Part shown: positions 52,830 to 64,000 of the stretch, piece by piece
Position numbering within the stretch: position 1 is the first letter of the stretch
Layout of the letters: the number at the start of each line of letters is the position of its first letter
Assembly: GCA_037954235.1 (NCBI GenBank)
Contig: JBBMOA010000006.1
Location: 22,220,041-22,284,040 of the forward strand
DNA from: Aulostomus chinensis
Taxonomy: Eukaryota > Chordata > Actinopteri > Syngnathiformes > Aulostomidae
Length of the DNA: 64,000 bases
Reading direction: 5' to 3'
Translations under genes and position numbers: made by a program
Notes under the pieces: model-generated
The model's input: only the letters and a program-made list of their open reading frames with translations
The model's database searches: none
What the model was told of the DNA's origin: nothing

Positions 52830-53826
52830 CACTGATTTCAGACACAAAGAATCCTCCAGTTGAGCACATTCCAGTATGTGTGGTTTGAGACGACCAATGA
52901 GACCATGAATAATAGTTTTTAACTGTTGATACAGTCAGTAAAATCATTTTATAGCATCTGTGACATCTGGCTACATTGACGAAATCTTCCTTGGGACAAA
53001 TATCTTCTTACTCAAAGGCTTGTTTTACTGCTCAATCTAGTTTTACAGCTGCACAAATATGAGGTCATGCCCACTTATTACATTATTGGCTGCTTCCTGT
53101 GCCTACTGACTGAGGATGGATGCACGATTGTCCACCTCTTATTTTGTGTTGCTGTGCATTTTAACATTTTGTCACTGAACAACTCCTACAACTACCATGT
53201 TTAGTTTCCTCTCCAATTCCAGCCTAGTAGCCTCATTTTAAATGACCGTTTCATCTCTAATATGTTTATTTTACAGAGAGGAAAAGTTTAAAAAGGAGAG
53301 CCTATTATTTCCCTCTAAATTTATTCATTTGACTTACTGAACATGAATGAAAAAAGTTGTGATTTATTGAGTATCTCATCTGGTTTACCAAGCCAAAATA
53401 TACATAGTGATACAGAAAATATATTTAAATAGTCAGGAATGCTAATCTATACCCTAAATTGTTCATATAGATAAGTCCTACTTTTAATTGGGTCTTGAAT
53501 TTGGTTATAAAATGTTTGGGAACCACAGCTTTTATACAAACAAGAACACATCACTCATTAATGGCATAAAATTGCGCTGCTTTGTGTAAGAGCATGCCTG
53601 CTTCAAAGGACAGGATGCAGATAGATGCTATGTGCCTGCACCTACATGACTATGAATCTTGTACAGAACTTGAGGGCCACTTTATGCAGTTTATTAACAC
53701 ACACAAATGTAATGGCCCATTCTCTGTAACATGATGCATGAAAACCAGCAGGAAATCAGTGATTATTTGAGGGGGGGGGGGGGGGAGACTCCACAAAAGC
53801 ACATTTCCCATCAGGATATATAAATA

Positions 53827-53832
53827 TTTATT
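53827..53832 (-). terminator. npdc1: Possible distal poly(A) signal of npdc1
   Basis: TTTATT on the plus strand is AATAAA in npdc1 sense, about 2.8 kb after the stop codon. Nearer, non-canonical signals could be used instead. Confidence 0.3.
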
Positions 53833-55595
53833 TCTTTCATATCAGCTCTGGTATATCCACATGCATGCTAAACATGGTGGTCAAGAAGTTCTCCTGAGTG
53901 GAGAGAACTCCTGTAATCTGAAAACAGTCAGTATAAAGACAGCCTAGGTAGATAATTGTTCTAGAGTTCCCTCACAAGTCACATTCATCACTGAGAATGA
54001 TCAGAAGAACAGAACCGGCTCGCTTTTTGTCTCAGTCTCAGCTCTGGTGAGGGGAAAGCAGAGCTACGTCATATCTGGGGGGGGGGGCAAAAGAAATCGT
54101 CTCTGGTAATACCTACAGTCAATACATAGTCCATTTTCATCCTTTAACTCCTTTGGTAAAAAAAAAACAAAAAACAAACAGAAACCCTGAACACATAACA
54201 GTCTTTACAACACAATTAAAGATCACAGGCAATAATAATCCCTGGTATCTGCTATACAGAAAAGTATGTATGTGTGTGTGTGTGTGTGTGTGTGGATGTG
54301 TGCGTTGGTGAAGCACAGTTCCACCACTGAAGGTGATCTGAGAGGATTGAAGAGGACAGCAACATGGTGCAAACTGGTAGATGATGTGCAACCTAAGAAA
54401 TGGAATACCTGTGACTATATACTGCACTTCACCCAATGCTGGGGACTGTTCAAAGACATATAATTTGGGGTAGGGGGACTTAAGTGAGGCAGGAGAAATA
54501 GAAATATCCACTTATGTATGTAAAAATCAGAGGGGAACATTTCTCTCTGGCCGAAGCTTGTCATATCTGTTGACTAGAACCTAATCCGCCATGTTTGTCT
54601 TTTTCATTTTAACCACAGCAGCTGCTGATTTCTCATGTTTAGCTTTTTAGTGACAGTGTGCCATATTTGTTTTGTTCTGAAAGGTAAATTTGTGCACTGA
54701 AAATTAGATTTCCATCTCTGCTAAATTAGACTGAATCAAATAACAGGAATCATCAAATAATTTGGACCCTTTTCTATTCTTTGGGCTGAAAGACATGTAA
54801 AGTAGCTCAGTTAATCAAACTGATTAGCTTGCCACTTCGCTAAATGACAATTGCAGGAGTAGGTTGTCTCAAAGGTCAGGGTCATTCAGTGCTTTAAACT
54901 ACAGGTTATTGATGCCAATTCACATGTCACACATTTACATTATCCTTTAAACCACAAGTTAACTTTAACTGAAGGCTTCAGAGACAATGTGACCTTTTTG
55001 TTCCTTATGCTAGAATCTAAATCAGAGATCTCAGCATTCAACCCAGCTTATTCTTATGCCACACTAAAATAAGCTAACTTGCTGCCTGATATTTACTGTT
55101 CAAACACTAGAATAAGAGTAATCTCTTCAAATCATTGTCGACAAAAATAAATACCTATTTCCCAAAATGACAAAACATTTCCTTGAAAATCTTTAAAAGA
55201 ATTAGTTTGAGTCCATTCACTTGTTTTTTGTATCTCATTAAAGTACGATGCTAAACTTTTTGTCTTGAGCATGTTCAACTCTGCCTGTATGTTTTACTTG
55301 ATGAAGACTTGACAAAAGTTAAACAAAAGATGTCTCATATAAATTAAAAAAAAAAAAGATTTGGTAGCTTCAATCTAGCACATATGTACTCTCCACTTTT
55401 CCCTTCATCCACAAACTTGTATTTCAGTTCAAGGTTATTATGAACCACAACAGTATCATCTGTCAATTGATGAGTTTACAAATCCTGATGATCAACCTCC
55501 TATCCTCTCAAAATGTAGGAGCCCTGCAAATGAAGTCAACATACAAGGAAACATACAAAATTTTTGACACAGCACTTTTAAATCTAGTACAGTGT

Positions 55596-55598
<3 letters not shown>

Positions 55599-55667
<69 letters not shown>
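55599..55667. repeat. (CA)n microsatellite
   Basis: A CA run of about 69 bases. Open frames across it are dipeptide artefacts. Confidence 0.95.
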
Positions 55668-55669
<2 letters not shown>

Positions 55670-56384
55670 AGTGGGAGGTAAGATCTCTCTCTCTCTCTCC
55701 TGTACATGTTAGCAGGTATATACAGATCACACGGCTGGAGCGACAAGCCTGGTTAGTCCATATACACAGTATGGGTTGCTCCCTCTCAAGAGTTCTACAG
55801 AGAGAGGTTTCAAATTCCCTTCAAAATCGTTCAAGACATCACTACAGAATCAATGTTAGCAAGTTTGCTAGAAACTTGTAAGAACTCTAAATGCATATTG
55901 ACTGACTTCCAGGTTTCATAACACAGCATCATCAATTCATGCATAGAAGGAACTAGACTGAGAGCACAATGGCTACATAGCATACTGATACAGAGCACGG
56001 TGCTGCGTGGATGTGTGGTCATAAAATATTAAAATGATTATTATATTCTTTAAAAAACACTGAATGAATAAAATCAAAGTTTGTGGTGAAAACTCAGTAA
56101 ACCAGGTGGTCCAGTATTTACTGACCAGAATTTAAGTGGGAAAATACTCAACAGAAAAGTGTCCATGTACTTGTCTCTGCTCTATGAACAGAAAATTGTG
56201 TGTGTGTGTGTATTTGTGTGTGTGCACACGCGCTACAAGACAAGGCATCTTCTAGAATGATTGATCTTTGTAACTGTGTTGACAAAAACATGAAAGAGTG
56301 AAATTAAAAGAACAGAGGTTGTCTGTCAAGCAGGAGGTGTTGGAGTCAGCCCATTGAAGTCCTGTCAATGTCCAAGGCGTTTTG

Positions 56385-56453
<69 letters not shown>

Positions 56454-56468
56454 GTGTGTGTGTGTGCG
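56385..56468. repeat. (TG)n microsatellite with few interruptions
   Basis: About 84 bases of TG repeat interrupted by single C substitutions (TGTCTG, TGCGTG). It lies about 140 bases downstream of the npdc1 stop codon. Confidence 0.95.
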
Positions 56469-56607
56469 TGTTTCTGTGTGTGTCTTTTACACTCCATCCT
56501 GTTCATTAAAAGGCTTGGACTGAGTGTGGTAGTGTATGTAGAAAGTGGATGTGTTCCCACACACGCAAGCGATGCATTCGCCACGTCGGACATCTGAATC
56601 TCTACAT

Positions 56608-63359
<6,752 letters not shown>

Positions 63360-63509
63360 CTGCAGGGAAAAAAAAAACATGATCACAAAAACCTGAATTA
63401 AACTGACTTTGAGATTCAATTTCTAAAATCAAACATAATAAAGCCAGAACACTCAATGAAATCTGAATTTGACACAGATTGATGGAAATTGGCTGCAGCA
63501 GTGTTTAAC

Positions 63510-63770
63510 ATTACTCATATCTCCCCTGTGCTGGCTCCTCTGCTTTGGCTCCCTGTCAAATTCAGAATAGAATTCAAAATTCTTCTAACATCCAAACACC
63601 CTCACTATGTTTAAGAATGGGGTATCTCCCATGATAGACTGAGCTTCTCTCTCCTCCTCTCTATCCTCCTGTACTCATTCATTCATGCGTGTCACTAACT
63701 TGACATCTTCTTTAATTCTTAAAGTAATTGTGCTTTCTTACTTCCCAGGACCCTGACTAATGCTGCTGCT
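63510..63770 (+). mobile_element. LINE 3' fragment (L2-like), tentative
   Basis: The plus strand near 63528-63590 reads LAPLLWLPVKFRIEFKILL. This resembles the conserved HWLPV..RI.FKILLL block near the end of fish LINE reverse transcriptases. The following TC-rich sequence, with TTCTTTAATTCTT and TGCTGCTGCTGG, looks like the matching 3' region. No longer frame survives and the clade is uncertain. Confidence 0.45.
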
Positions 63771-64000
63771 GGAGAAGGCTAAGACCTGAAGAGGCTCAAT
63801 CAGCCACCTTTAGCTTTAATATTAGTATTAGTACGAGTAGTATTCATTTTAGTTTTCTTAACACTGTACTGACATTAACATCAGTATGGTGTTTGTATTG
63901 TATTTGCTAATACATAATTGCTCATGTGATGCTGAGTTTGATTGCTTAAGTAGTGGGTAGTTGATATGAGCAGCTACTTTACGGTTATTGCTCCTGTTGT
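63771..64000. other. Right edge, nothing recognised
   Basis: No minus-strand exon with a signal peptide is visible between 63360 and the window end. The first npdc1 exon is therefore probably beyond 64000. Confidence 0.4.

Larger units (their letters stand above)
52840..56600. other. Convergent gap between dhfr and npdc1, possibly holding a long npdc1 3' UTR
   Basis: No exon is seen. On the minus strand the first AATAAA I found after the npdc1 stop is at 53827-53832, which would make a 2.8-kb 3' UTR. CA/TG arrays occur at 54270-54300, 55599-55667 and 56385-56468, and a poly-G run near 53771-53787. Whether this is 3' UTR or intergenic DNA cannot be decided from sequence. Confidence 0.35.

Overview
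The window looks like a piece of a ray-finned fish (teleost) chromosome. Genes are split into many short exons with GT..AG introns. Long (CA/TG)n arrays are common, and the interspersed repeats are fish-type: a Rex3-like RTE retrotransposon, two tRNA-derived SINE families ending in (TGGA)n, hAT-type miniature elements and a dead Tc1 transposon. The species cannot be named from the sequence.

Six protein genes are supported exon by exon, with all reading frames closing across the splice sites. Left to right they are sdf2l1 (minus, 10436-13198), marveld2/tricellulin (plus, 21368-25378), ocln/occludin (plus, 30601-37472), gtf2h2/TFIIH p44 (plus, 40312-47313), dhfr (plus, 49148-52755) and npdc1 (minus, 56608-63359, first coding exon missing). 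The first 10 kb hold no gene I can recognise. They do contain a stop-poor island with a perfect RFX X-box palindrome, a CTCF-like motif and several repeats.

marveld2 and ocln are head-to-tail relatives: each has four MARVEL membrane spans followed by an occludin/ELL coiled-coil tail. They encode the tricellular and bicellular tight-junction proteins. Their neighbourhood with gtf2h2 resembles the MARVELD2-OCLN-GTF2H2 region of human 5q13. dhfr and npdc1 are convergent. sdf2l1 (ER chaperone complex), gtf2h2 (transcription and DNA repair) and dhfr (folate metabolism) are housekeeping-type genes; no operon-like logic is expected.

Much of what is unusual lies in the repeats. Several SINE copies keep perfect 9-13 bp target-site duplications (TSDs), and a Rex3 fragment in a gtf2h2 intron keeps an 11-bp one. 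The SINE tails resemble the Rex3 3' end, suggesting Rex3 mobilises them. One SINE copy has no tail yet has a perfect 13-bp TSD. Two loci share the same chimeric SINE junction. Sense-strand TG arrays lie close upstream of acceptors in several genes. I found no clearly new multi-gene system; the best leads are these repeat architectures, an intronic poly(A) isoform of tricellulin, and an unidentified broken intronless coding remnant in an npdc1 intron. All calls are by eye, without database searches.
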